Assembly (NCBI GenBank): GCA_028583685.1
Contig: JAMXIF010000222.1
Location: 114,372-178,371 of the forward strand
DNA length: 64,000 bases
Origin: Petaurus breviceps papuanus
Taxonomy: Eukaryota > Chordata > Mammalia > Diprotodontia > Petauridae
Direction of reading: 5' to 3'
The position numbers and the translations under genes are program-made. Positions 46,440 through 57,880 of this stretch are shown here, one piece after another. Within the stretch, counting starts at the first letter, position 1, and each line of letters begins with the position of its first letter. The notes beneath the pieces are model-generated. The model was not told the DNA's origin and did not search any database. It saw only the letters and a list, made by a program, of their open reading frames with translations.

Positions 46440-47335
46440 CTGACCATCCTGGGATCATTTATCTACCCACATACTTGGTTTTGTATTTCTTTTTGCTGCC
46501 TGCATATATGGCATATCAGACCCTTGTGAGACCCGTTCTGGGCAAAGATTTTCTCCTGTTATGGTTCTTCCCTTCTTATCCTAGTCATTAATTTTGTTTG
46601 GGCAAAAGCTTTTCAATTTCTTGCCATCAAAATTACCAAGTCTATTGATTAATTTGTTTGTCTACTATTTATTTGCAATTAACTCTCTTGCTATTTGGTT
46701 AAGAATTTATGCCCTAGCCATAGTTAAAAAAGTATCTTACATAGTTCTTTTCTTTCTTTTGTAATAGTCTAACTTTAATATTCAGTTTATGTTACTATTT
46801 GGATTTATTATGGAACATGTTAAAATGTTGCCCTAATCCTAGTATTTCTATCAGACTGCTGCTTTCCCAGCGATTCTTGTCAAATCGGGAGGTCTTCCTA
46901 AATAATTTATGTTCTGGGGTTCATTGTATACTGAATTATTGAGTTCAATTACTTCTGCTTCTTGTCCAGCCTCTTGAATTGATCCACTTCTCCATTTTTT
47001 AACCAGCCCCAGATGGTTCTGATGTTGGCTGCTTTATGACATCATTTGAAGTTTGCAGAAGCTCCCCCATGTCCATTTCTTCCCCCATCATTTTTTTTGA
47101 CATTCTAGATTTTATTGTTCCTCTAAATAAGTTTTGTCATTGTTTTGTCTACCTCTGTACACAAAATATTCCCTTGATGGTTTGATTGGTACAGTACTAT
47201 ATCTGTAAATTAAGTTAGGAAGTATTGTTACTTTCATTATATTGGCAAGACCCAGCCATGAGCACTGAGTTTTCCTTTAGGTATTTAAATTGGTCTTTAT
47301 TCCTCTAAAGGAACGTTTTATAATTTGTGATTGTG
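46440..47335 (-). mobile_element. L1 ORF2 fragment
   Basis: Its reverse complement reads as the L1 ORF2 region around ...CTCATGGCTGGGTCTTGCC and ...ATATAATGAAAGTAACAATAC, the stretch after the reverse-transcriptase palm. AT-rich and heavily decayed. Confidence 0.65.
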
Positions 47336-47372
47336 TGTATATAAATACACACATATATTTCTCTCTCTCCAT

Positions 47373-47390
47373 ATATATATATATATACAT

Positions 47391-47460
<70 letters not shown>
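47373..47460. repeat. (TA)n then (GA)33 microsatellite
   Basis: A short TA run (47373-47390) is followed by a 66-bp uninterrupted GA run (47395-47460). Confidence 0.97.
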
Positions 47461-47467
<7 letters not shown>

Positions 47468-47506
47468 TGTCCTTTGGAAGACAAGTCCAGATAGTTTATG
47501 CATTTT

Positions 47507-48893
47507 TTTAAGCAATCAGGGCTAAGTAACTTGCTCAAGGTTACACGGTGTAATGCCAAGCAAAGGAACCTTCCCAAGGTTCAAAATAGCAGCATAGGTG
47601 CTCTCCATTTTATTCAGTGACAAATTAAGAACAGATAGAATCAAAATTTAACATCATTCAAAATACAGCATTTACCAAGTGTGATTCAATAATCTCCAAG
47701 TACTACCCTACCCTTGGACACTACATTCATTTACTCCATCACAAAGCCCCTCTTCTCAAATGGAGATTAGTTCCCAATCATAAGTAAAGTACATTCATTT
47801 GTTTAATCACAGAGCACAAAAAAAGTCAAAAGTTCCCCACCCTTGGATTACAATTGAATCCACCCCAGAGTTACAATAACATTAAGCACAGCACTTAATA
47901 CCCAAATGGAGGTCTTTTCTTCATCTTGGCACAAGGCAAAGTTCTCAGAAATCTTTGTTCCTGGGGAGACAAAGCTTAGCAAGGCCACAAGATACATTGC
48001 CAGTCTCTTCATTAATTCATTCTCTGTCTGCAGAACAGTCCTAGGACCCCTGAAAACATTAGCAAAACCCCCTTCCAGGATTTCTGTAAACATACAACAA
48101 GAAAATCCTTCTTCAGGGCTTCTGAACCAACAGCAAGGTTCCAGGACCTCTGCAACAACAGCATTGGCCTTCACTAGTGGACAGAATTCACTCTGTCTGC
48201 AGGACAGTCTCAGTAGCTCTGAACCAGCAGCAAGGTTCCCAGACCTCTGCAACAACAGGACTGTCCTTCAGCAGTGGACAAATCTGTCAAAACATCAAAA
48301 CAATCAGACAAAGTACCAGCATAACAGCCATGTCTTCTCAGTCCTTGGCAGCTCTGGGTGGCAGCTCTCAAAAGTCCTGGGCAATTCAAAGTGGCCCTCA
48401 GAAATCCTCTCAGTCTCTCTCTGCCTCCAAGATGCTGCTTCCAAAAAGTTCTTCTGCCTCTCTCTTTTCTTGTGTCTCTCTAAATTTACATCACCAGCTC
48501 CTCCCAGTTCAGCCCTCTCTTTTCATGTCAACAAGTCCATCCCACAAGTGGGATTCACAAGCTCTGGGTTTTAACACAATCAATTTGAAAACCAAGCCAA
48601 TACAGGGGGATCTTTAAATTCAATTACTATTACACTCGGCCAGTTATTTCTGGGTGTGGTGCTAAGTATCTGAGCCTGGATTTGATCCCCAGGTCACCCC
48701 GGCACTGGGGCCGGTGCTCTTACTCGCTGAGCCACCTGGCTGCCCCTAAGCAATTGGGGTTAAGTAACTTGCTCAAGGTTACACAGCCAGGTGTTTCTGG
48801 GTGGGTGCTAAGTGTCTGAGCCCGGATTTGATCCCCAGGTCATCCTGACACTGGAACCGGTGCTCTTACTCGCTGTGCTACTTGGCCGCCCCT
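47507..48893 (-). mobile_element. Dimeric tRNA-headed SINE, interrupted by an LTR
   Basis: A 14-bp duplication, agtttatgcatttt, flanks the whole composite (47493-47506 and 48894-48907). After removing the LTR, two SINE monomers remain head to tail, joined at 48747/48748. Each carries ggttaagtaacttgctcaagg, a gatttgatccccaggtca-type block and a promoter end (gccacctggctgcccct or gctacttggccgcccct). A T-rich stretch at 47503-47509 marks the 3' end, so the element is in minus orientation. Confidence 0.85.
47549..48634 (-). mobile_element. Solo LTR, marsupial ERV-like family, inside a SINE
   Basis: The ends are TGTAATGCC and ATTACA, and the length is 1086 bp. The flanks cacgg (47544-47548) and ctcgg (48635-48639) form a 5-bp duplication with one difference. 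An antisense AATAAA at 47609-47614 gives minus orientation. No internal viral genes are present. It is a solo LTR fossil younger than the SINE and highly similar in structure to the copy at 1636-2697. Confidence 0.85.
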
Positions 48894-48949
48894 AGTTTAT
48901 GCATTTTGTGGTTATTTTGAGTGTGATTCTCTATCTCTTATTCCATTGC

Positions 48950-49260
48950 AGTTACTCTCTTTCACAGATGAACAAGCTAATAGTCAGAAATATGAATGAG
49001 TTACGCATAGTCACACAACTATCAGTTGTCCAAGGTGGGATTTGAATCCAGCTCTCCAGGGCTTGTAGGACCAGCACCCTCCCTCCCCCCCACTCCCTCA
49101 AGCTTTAGGCTGGATGTTATCAGCCACATTTTACAGAGGTAGAAGCAAGGTGAGGGAGGCTTTATGAGTACCCCAGAGTCACGTGGGCAGCAAATGGCCA
49201 ATGCCAGACCTGCTCGTGCAGTGTCCTTCCTGCAGCGCTACAGCTGGCATTCCTTCCTGA
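48950..49260 (-). repeat. Two MIR fragments
   Basis: The first (48950-49080) has ttcacagatgaacaagctaa and gggatttgaatccagc. The second (49090-49260) has cacattttacagaggtagaag and gcagcaaatggccaatgcc. Both are reversed. Confidence 0.65.
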
Positions 49261-49410
49261 GGTTGTCTTAGGACTCAGACCTGTTCAGCCACCAGGAATT
49301 AGAATGATTCTTTGTTAACTGGGCATGTCTTGTAGTTTGATGCAACCAGAAAGGGAAGGGGAAATGCCTGCTGAGCTTGGCACACATGAGAGGCCTCATC
49401 TAGATGCTCT

Positions 49411-49560
49411 GTTGATCAGTCAACAAGCATTTATTATGCACCTGCTGTATGCTGGGTACTGTGCTTGGCACTGAGGGTAGAAAAAAAATGAAATCATCCT
49501 TGCCCTCAAGGAGTTTCCATTCTAATGGGTAAGATAGCACACATACATATAGTCACTGTT
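49411..49560 (-). repeat. L2 3' end
   Basis: It begins with gatcagtcaacaagcatttattatgcacctg, then cttgccctcaaggagtttccattc, the reversed L2 terminus and 3' UTR. Confidence 0.8.
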
Positions 49561-51350
49561 GGCTTTCGCTCTCCTAGTTTCTGCATTGGGCCAGTGAGTT
49601 TATGGATAACTCAACATTAAGAGGTCTTTGGATGGCCAACTCTCAGATACATACTTTGGCACCTGCATGAATTCCTTTATGTGTTCTTCCTTTCAGAGAT
49701 GAAGATCGCAGCCCCTTCTCATTCTGTCCAGGTTACTTATAAACCTTCTAGGGGGCCTTCTTCTAATTCTCTTAATTTCTTGGACTTCCCAGCTTGTGGC
49801 TGTCTGTCTGTCGCCTCTCATTTTGTATATTTGACTGACCCCAAGAGGCAACGAAAAAAGCCTTTGAGCCAGAGAATCTGGAACCAGGGAGGGCTGTGAC
49901 ACCTAATAGTCCATGTAACTGTGGACAGGTTGGGAAATAGTTAACCAAACGGCAAAGGTGTAATAGAATATGGGTAGTGTGACTACAGGGGCATCGGTTC
50001 TGTGTTTGACCCCAGTGATTGGCAGGTTGTCTCTCCCGTTGGACTGGGAGCTCCCCGAGGACGGGCCAGTGATGCCTTTCTCTCCAGCACACAGCAGCAA
50101 GCCTGGCACAGTATAAGCCCCCTCCTTTTCCCTCCTCTGGCCATTTCGGAGCTCCCTGGTCTCAGGCCCTGAAGGCAGTTTGGCAGAATCAAAGATGAGA
50201 TCCGCGCCAGACAAGTTTTGGCTCCTGCGCACCCTTCCGGGTGGGGGGAACGGGAGGGTGCGTTTGGGGAGTGTTAGTGATTGTCATTCCCTTTCCTATG
50301 CCACATAACTGTGGCTTGTCGGGACTCGGCTGAAGCAAGCCGTGAATATCCAATTTAAAAGGAAGAAGAAAAGACTTCTTTCTTATTATACCCTGGGGCT
50401 AAATTTGAAGTTGGAATTATGGCCCTGAATAGGGCTCCTCTGAGCGAATCTGGGCTGCTGCTGGAGTAGGCAGTCATTTCTCTATGCCTGGGGAAGAAAA
50501 AAGCCAAAAAACAGAACAAAACAACCCCAAACCCCCAAACAAAACCCTGCCTTATCTTTTGAGAAAGGAAACCTGGGATGAAGAAGAAGGTAAGAACCGC
50601 CACGTTCTTTGGAGAGGGGCCGGACTCATTTACTGCCAACTTCAAAGAAGTCTGCGTCTGTGCATAATAACTCCAAGCTCATTATTCAGCTGGGGATGGT
50701 CTCCAGACAATAAGACTGACAAAGAGGGAGGCGCCAGGACTTAAAAAGAAGAAAGAGAAGAGAAGGAGGCTTCTTTTTCAAGAAACAATTTCTTTGCCCT
50801 TGCAAAAGGCGAAGTGAGCACACCTGGGTTGCCTGTCAGAGCTCTGGGAACGTGGAGGCTGCCAACTCGCCAGCTTTGGTTGGCCATCCTGCTGGTGGCT
50901 GCGGAGCCCGGGGAAGGGGTGCTGGGCAGAGCCAACAAGAACGATTGCTTCCCAGATGCAATAACTCCCGCTCGGGTTTCTTCTGTTCCTGTCCCGGGAC
51001 ACCCAGGACATTGAGAGGACCAGATTCAGCTCGATTCAATTAAAACAAAACAACCACTTTATCAAGCATCTATTGTGTCTAACACAATAAGAAAGGAGGA
51101 AGATGCAGGATGCCGGTGGGCCCTGGGAGCTGATGTCTGTGTGATCCTGTATCCTTTCACTGAGCTAGTAACGGCCCAGGTGGCCCTGGGATGGAGAGAC
51201 GAGGCTGATCTCCAAAGGGAAGCCCGGGGTACAGACTGGTGCAGAGTGGAGCTGGACGGAATGGGGGAGAGAATTCAGGGCATGGTGGGATCATGGATTT
51301 GGAGCAAGAAGGAACCCGAGGAGACGGAAGGAGGCCTAGGCTTGGAAGGA
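49561..51350. other. Intergenic DNA with small L2 pieces
   Basis: L2 pieces lie at about 50020-50125 (plus) and 51010-51075 (minus). The part at 50130-51000 is unassigned and not obviously repetitive. It holds a short frame (50814-51014) with a hydrophobic LWLAILLVAA stretch that I do not accept as a gene. Confidence 0.5.
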
Positions 51351-51570
51351 AAGAAGAAAGCTTCTGCCTTTACCTCAGCCTTCTGGCTTCCTTCTAGGCC
51401 CCTCAACACCCCTACCTCCAGGTAGGAGACCTTTCCTGACTGCTGGAGTCTTCTGCTCCCGGGTTCCTTTCCATCCGCTCTGCACATATCTTGTCAGTGC
51501 CTGTTTGTTTCCTTGTTCTCCCCCACTAGGATGTTTGAGGACATGCAAGAGCTTGTGCCTTTGGCTTCTT
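51351..51570 (+). repeat. L2 ORF-end/3' UTR fragment
   Basis: Contains accccctacctccaggtaggagacctttcctgactgctgg-type L2 sequence (agacctttcctgactgctgg) and a cactaggatgtttgagg segment. Confidence 0.5.
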
Positions 51571-51699
51571 CTTTGTACCGCCCCCCCATTTCCCTCCTCC
51601 TCCTCTCCCTGTGCCTCAAACACTTCCTGGAATAAAGGCTCATTGTCTTTTCCAGGCATCCCATTCCATTTTGGGACAGTTTTAACCATGAGGACATTC

Positions 51700-52125
51700 T
51701 CCCTGACATCCAGCCTATGTCTGCCTCTTTGCACCTTCTGCCCTGTGCTGGCCTCTGGGACTGAAAAGAACAAGGCTTGTTCATCTTCCATGGGACAGCC
51801 CCAGAAGCTTTAACTCAGCCATCATGCACCACCCTCCCCCCATGCCCAGATAAACACTCCTAATTCTTTCAACTGTTTGTCCCTTTACACAAGCTCAAGG
51901 CCCTTCGCCATCCTGACTGCTTTCCTCTGGACACTCTCTAGCTTCTCACTATCCTTCCTAAATTGTGGTGTCCAGAATGGACATATTTCAGATGAGGTCT
52001 GACCAGGTCTGAGGGCAGTGGGACTTTCACCTCCCTGCCCCAAGGTTGTGTTAGCTTTGAGCTTGCAGTCCACTAAGAACCCCAATCTTTTAAATGAATT
52101 TGAAAGTGTCATTGTTTTTCAATTT
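51700..52125 (-). mobile_element. CR1/L3-type LINE remnant
   Basis: The minus-strand frame at 52112-51885 contains CPFWTPQFRKDSEKLESVQR and KAVRMAKGLE. This is the conserved C-terminal reverse-transcriptase motif of CR1/L3 LINEs (WAPxFKKDIxxLExVQRRATRM). Only the C-terminal part is left. Confidence 0.7.
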
Positions 52126-52349
52126 TCAATTCAATTCAACAAACAGTCATTCTGCATCTCTTCTATCCAGAGCACTGTGTTCAAGATAGGATTCTTTTTG
52201 AGTTTGGAAGGTGGCTTGGGGGTCACTTAATGCAGCCTTTGCTGAATTATGCATTTACTTGACAATATCCTGGTAAGTGGTCTCAGCCTCTGCTGGAACA
52301 CTTCCACGGGCCTCTCCAGGCAGCAGGAATGATTTGTTTTTGTCTTTTA

Positions 52350-53245
52350 TTCTTTGTACATGAATGAATGAGTGAATAGCACTGGAGTGCTTACTCTGTA
52401 CCAGGAACTGTGCTCCATGCTGGAAATAAAAATAGGAAAGGGAGATGGTTCCTGCCCTTAAGGTGCTTACGTTCTAAGAGGAGTGGCCAACCTTTCCTAG
52501 GAGTAGTGGCCAGGGAAGGGAATTAGGGTCCTTTCCAGAAGCAATGGCAATGTTGATTTGATCCTAAGGGAAAAGACTGAAAGCAGATGGGAGAGAGGGG
52601 ACTCTGCTCAGAGCATTGGCACGAACAAAGAGATGGAAACAAGGAGGAGAAAAGCCGGTGGGAAAGTCTGCAGTGAGGAGATGGAGCACCTGGTGTAAAG
52701 GACAGCCCAGAGGATGACGGGGTGGGATCACAGAGTATGTACATTGTGGAAAGATCGGGAGGGTCAGAGGGGACTGGTCATGAAGGGCTCTGAATACCAA
52801 ACAGCGTTTGGCCACCTAGTTTATGCTCTTAGAGACTTAAGCAACCACTGGGGTTCATTGAGCAGGGGGAGTATGGTGACATGGTTGGACCTTGGCTTAG
52901 GGGAATCACTCAAGTTGCTGAATGGAAGGACAGGAGCAGGGAGACCTGAGGAGGCATCTGCGGCCATAGACCGGGGGTGAGGGTCTGCCGCAAGGTTGGG
53001 GCTGGCTGAGAAGAGGAAAGGGAGTGTATTGGAGAGATATTAGGAAGATAAAATCCACAGGTCTTGGATATGGGGGCATCCAGAATGACTCCTAGATGGG
53101 TCTACGAGGATGTTGATTCCCTTGACAGAAATCAGGAAGATTGGAAGAGGCGGGGGTTTAGGGGGACAGATAATGACACTAATTTTGAACACCTCAAGTT
53201 CAAGGTGTCACTTGACATTCAGTTGGAGATGTCTGCGAGGCAGCA
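52350..53245 (-). mobile_element. L2 LINE, long 3' part
   Basis: Reading from the reversed tail (gtgcttactctgtaccaggaactgtgc, cctgcccttaaggtgcttacgttctaag) it covers the 3' UTR and the end of the reverse-transcriptase frame (tgaagggctctgaataccaaacagc, tcaagttcaaggtgtcacttgac). At almost 0.9 kb it is the longest L2 here. Confidence 0.8.
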
Positions 53246-53479
53246 GTTCCAGTTTCTTGTCCCTCTGGGCCAGCTCAATGGGACTCCCATTCCCTATCTA
53301 CTCTGGACCCTAGTTTTTAGCTATGAGCGTGGTTCAACCAAAGTCTTCAGCGTGATTTTGAGCTTCCTTTCTGGGGCTCTCAAGGAGCCTGTCATCTGCC
53401 TTGGTAGCATGAGCAGGGAGATCTCCCCATCCTGGACTCTGCGTGGTCCTCCCTCAGGCCCTTGGGGGCATCCCACACC

Positions 53480-53880
53480 CATCTCATCCTTCGCCCCTCC
53501 ATGATCTTTAGAGTCCAGCTGGCATGGCCTCACTCGCTGGTCCTCACACCTGCTGCTGTGTCCAAGCTCTGGACCTGTTCCCAAAGCCTGGAATGTTCCT
53601 CCCTCTCCCCTCTGTCTTCACTTTCCTTGCTTCTTTCTGGACTCAGTGCAAATCACACTGTCCTATGGAGACCTTTTCCCAGTTCCCTCAGGAACTAAAG
53701 CCTTCCCTCTGGAATGACCTTGCATATCTTCTATCTAGATCTTGTATGTACATAGTGATTTACGTTAGAATGTGTGCTCCCTGCAGGCAGGAACCAAGTT
53801 TGGGCCTTCCTTTAGGATCTTGTCTGGCCCACAGAAAACATTTAATAAATGCCTGTCAACAGACTGATTGATACAACTCC
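53480..53880 (+). repeat. L2 3' end
   Basis: ORF end (tggaatgttcctccctctcc, agtgcaaatcacactg), then gaatgtgtgctccctgcagg and aacatttaataaatgcctgtc. It is opposite in orientation to the L2 just upstream. Confidence 0.75.
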
Positions 53881-53969
53881 CGGTTGGATGCCTTAATTGA
53901 TAGACATAATTGGAGGGTCATTGGTTATTTCTATTTATTGTTGCACTTTTCAAGAAATGTGATTTTTGA

Positions 53970-54120
53970 GGGGGCGGCTAGGTGGTGCATTAAATAGAGC
54001 ACCAGCCCTGGAGGACCTGAGTTCAAATTTGGCCTCAGACACTTAACACAAAAACTAGTCATGTGACCTTGGGCAAGTCACTTAACCCCAATTGTCCTCC
54101 GAAAAGCAAAAAATAAAGAA
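53970..54120 (+). repeat. tRNA-headed SINE with exact target duplication
   Basis: It starts gggggcggctaggtggtgca, then gaggacctgagttcaaatttggcctcag, ttgggcaagtcacttaacccc, and an A-rich end. The 15-bp duplication aaatgtgatttttga is exact (53955-53969 and 54121-54135), so this is one of the younger insertions in the window. Confidence 0.92.
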
Positions 54121-54135
54121 AAATGTGATTTTTGA

Positions 54136-55784
54136 CACATGTGTGGGAGAAGCTTTGTTGGAAGAAAGTCTGTAAGGCAGCTTTTTGCTGTGTGGAATCT
54201 GAAGCTTTTTTATAATCAATGAACGATAAGCTGAGTTGGATTGTGTTTTCTCTGTACCTTTCTATCAGTCGTGATGGCCATGCTGTGGTCTGCAGGGTAG
54301 ACTTTACACTGGCCTGCCTGCTCTCCTTTCAGGGTGCCCTCCACGAGAGGATCGATTAGTCTCATAAATATTTTCTAGAGACACATTAGGAAAGTAGATG
54401 TGGAGATCAGTGGTTCTTGATATTTTCTCAGTCCCTTCTTTTAGTAATAATAAATTTGGGGCTTTTTTTTTCCCAAGGGAAATATTGCTGCTCAGACTAT
54501 ATTTGAAAGACTTTGTGGCCGATTTCCAAAATCGGGCTTCTGAACTGCAGTTGAATCTGTCCTCTCTCCAAGGCCCTTTAAATGCTGGGTGATGGCTCTC
54601 CTGTCCCCCTCCCCCATTTGCTCATCCACTCAGTCTTTCCTTCTCCAGTGCCTTTAGCGGATGCGCCTTTGGGCTGGTCTCCACCATCCAGCTCCTCTTC
54701 CTCTCCTTCCGTGTCCTGATTTGTCAGTGTCTTTCCTGAAAGGTGGCACCAGGATGAGAGTCAAAGCTCCAGATACGGCCTGACTAGGTCAGGGGACAGG
54801 AGGCATTTCACCCTCAACCTTACGGATACTGTGCCTTTCTCAATGTGGCCTGAGACTGCAGGAGTTCTCACGCATGCCAGAATATTTTATTGTAATTGGA
54901 TCCATGACTTGATGGTGAGAATTCTGAGCTCTGAGCCCAGAAGCCGGCCTTAGCAAACTAATGTTCCCTTACTCAGCTGTGATGTCCAGGTGGGCCCAGC
55001 CTCCTTCCTGGGTACTTGTCACGGCTGAATGCTGTGAAGAGGACTCACAAGCCCTCCAGTTTTGACATGGCCTCCCACCAATGTTGTTTGTTCTTCTGTA
55101 GTAAGGTAGCTTAATAATGGTTTCCTCCTGTTAAAGACCATTGCCTGAGGAGCTATGGGAGACCTCTGTAATTGCCAGCAGCAGTCTGCCACCCCTTAGT
55201 GTGTGTGTGTCCAAAGAAGGAGACAGAATAATGATAAATGATTCCATGGCTGGATCTTCGGACATGTGCACTGGCCTCCTTTCCACCATCTAGGAATCTA
55301 ATGTTGTATGAAAGATGCTAAAAGAAGACAACAAGATGGGGAAGAAGAACTCACTGGACAGAGCAGGAAGCCTGAATTATCCTCACTAAGGCAGGATACG
55401 TGAAGCTGCATAGCTCGAACCCTGTGCTATAAAATCAGTCCTTTTTCCTTGAGTTTGGTGGAATTCCAGAGTTCAGCACAGTACTATCCCCCTTAGACAT
55501 AGATTGTTCCAGCGTAAGGACCTTAAGACCTAGAATGCTGGAGTTTGGGGGGATCTTAGAACAGAGAATCTTTGAGTCTAAATTCTATGGTTGGGACATG
55601 GGGTTAAATCCAGTACAAGGAAGAGATCAAGTACCAAGGAACCACAGTCAGGATCACACAAGACTCAGTAACTAAAAGGATGATGGGAAACTATAAAAAT
55701 ACATCTGAGGGCAAAATTGATAAAGGTTTTCAACAAAGAATTATCTGTCAAAGCAGATTCTAAACCTATAGGGGGAAAATTGTA
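54136..55784. other. Intergenic DNA with a CR1/L3-like stretch
   Basis: The part at about 54740-54870 resembles CR1/L3 in reverse (ctccagatacggcctgac, gtgcctttctcaatgtggcc). The rest is unassigned. Confidence 0.45.
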
Positions 55785-55890
55785 TTATTAATCAGTGAAC
55801 ATTTATTAAGCACTCACTACGTGCCAGGACCTGTGCTGAATGCTAGGGATACAAAAAGAAACAGAGGAGAGCCCATACCCTTAAGGAAAT
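55785..55890 (-). repeat. L2 3' tail
   Basis: cagtgaacatttattaagcactcactacgtgccaggacctg is a well-kept reversed L2 terminus, followed by ctagggatacaaaaag. Confidence 0.85.
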
Positions 55891-56848
55891 ATAAGATTTC
55901 CAGTCATTTCTAGTAAAAAGACCAGAGCTGGACAGAATCTTTGCTATGCAAACATACGTCAGGAGAAACCTAAAAAGGCGAATACATTGGAGGGGGAAAT
56001 GTTTACATTCCCAAAGGGAGATGAGAAGACACAAGGGGTCCCCTCAGAATTCTGATGTCTTCAAGGATTATTGAAATAAGCAAGACAAACAGTGGCTTTG
56101 GGAGGTAGCTCTGTTTTGATGAACATAAGCAAAGAAATCAAAGGGAGAGGAAAAAATGTTAGGAGTAAAAGAGGGAGGGAAAGGTGGAACTTCCTATTTC
56201 ATATAATCAAGGTGCATGAGAAATAACTGTAAGCCATGGAGGAAAGGCAGGGAGAGGCAACATGTGAACCACATTTTCAGCTGAACACACAAAAATGTGC
56301 ACTAAGGCTTTGGGATTGGAAAATAGTAAACTCAATAGGGAAACAGATACAGAAATGGAGGGGGGGGGGAGGAGAGGGAGGGCTTAAGAAGCAGAAGACA
56401 ATAATGCAGACAAACAGGTATGTGTTAGAGCCTTCAAATTTGATTGTTAAATTTTCAATATTAACATTATACCCCAGGAATAGCCAAATGTTATGCTACA
56501 AATCCAGCTCCATTTATTTGTTTGGTTGGCTGATTATCCAGACAAGAATATGATAGAGAAAATGTTAATAAATCAGATCAAATTGAAAAGTGCACCTTGC
56601 ACACGTTTACTTTTTCTAGAGAGCTAGTTGTTAAACATTTACCAGCAAAGCAAACCCCACTTTGGAGGATAAATTGCAAAGGGGACAGGGATTAAAGAGA
56701 AAGAGTAAAAATCTGTAACTGAGGTCTAGATGAACAGAAGAGAAGAGGGGCAGTGTTCTTTGTAAAGAGGGATGTGAGGGGCAAGGATAGGAAAAAACAA
56801 TACAAAAGTGTAGGATGGAGTGAAACACACAATGGGCAAACATAAGCA
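55891..56848. other. Purine-rich intergenic DNA
   Basis: A-rich and G-rich sequence with a G-run at 56359-56380. It may belong to the 5' part of the following L1, but I cannot show this. Confidence 0.4.
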
Positions 56849-57074
56849 TGGATATAAATGGTATACACTCACCTATGAAACTATCAGAATGGGTTAAAAA
56901 TTAGACTCTAACACTGTGTTCTTTGAAACAAAAATATCCATATAGAGTTAATAATGGAGCAGAACACAATTTATTATGCTTAAGATGAAGTCAAAAAAGC
57001 AGGGATAGCAATCCTGATCTCATACTAGGTGATGGCAAAAATGGACATGAATAAAAAAGATAAATGGAAAAACT

Positions 57075-57660
57075 TGTTGTTTGTCTATCTATTTTTTGGA
57101 GGACCTATGACATCACCAGGTAATGTCTTGAGTTGTGTGTGAAATGGATTTAAGTGAGGTAGAGTGACCCAAAGCCACTAGCCTCACTCTTCCTTCCAGA
57201 GTCATTGAAATCCAATGGCAGGACAAAAGTCAAGATGACTGGTGATGGCTTGGGATATGGTGGATGACCTCAGACTCTGTGATGTCTGACCATACTCCAA
57301 GGCTCCCCAGCATGTGCTTCAGTCACCTTCATGGCCATTGGAATAAATTGTTCTCATCTGCCCATTCCACTGGAAGAAGTCTTCACATGATTGGGGTGGA
57401 CATCCCCCTAACTCACCAACAGGTTTGTGGCCCATTGGCTACCCTTCATTTGGTTTATGGTGGGTGTGAAAAGGCGAAGGGAAGCTGCATCCCAGAGAGG
57501 GAGAAAATGGACGGGGAAGGTTTCCCCAAATGTGGATCCAAAATGCTGACCTTTGCCTGCACTAGGGGATGGCGGTCTAGACTGATTTCTCTGTTGAGAT
57601 GGTTGACAAGGTGTAGTCACTGTGCATGCTACGGGTGAGTACTGGATGAGTCACAGGTGA
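57075..57660 (+). repeat. Unclassified marsupial interspersed repeat
   Basis: It interrupts the L1 and begins near ttttttggaggacctatgacatcacc. The part 57440-57600 recurs in reverse at 63110-63280, with high similarity over about 150 bp (gggaagctgcatccca, atggacggggaaggtttcccc). I know this as a common marsupial repeat but cannot name its class. Confidence 0.65.
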
Positions 57661-57832
57661 GCCACAGGTAAGCATTGGGTGACTGGAAACCAAAAATGAA
57701 TGAATAGCCCTGAAAAGGGTTTAGCAGCCCTCACACTGGAGGTGCTAATTTTCCCTTAACACCCCATACACCCCTAAGTGCAGAAATTATATTATGCTTG
57801 AGGACACATAGACACAAATTAATTTCCGAACT

Positions 57833-57880
57833 TCATACACACACACACACATATACACACACATGTGTGTGTGTGTGCTG
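57833..57880. repeat. (CA)n/(TG)n self-complementary tract
   Basis: A CA run turns through catgtg into a GT run, so the two halves are complementary and could fold back. Confidence 0.9.

Noticed and set aside
47507-48893. tRNA gene
   Set aside because: The tRNA-like promoter segments belong to a SINE and lack a full cloverleaf and anticodon arm.
50814-51014. 66-codon frame with a signal-peptide-like LWLAILLVAA stretch
   Set aside because: There is no ATG at the given start, no splice or promoter context and no similarity I recognise. A frame of this length is expected by chance in GC-rich DNA.
53064-53504. 146-codon open frame as a gene
   Set aside because: It lies mainly within reversed L2 sequence and continues into unassigned DNA with no recognisable domain.
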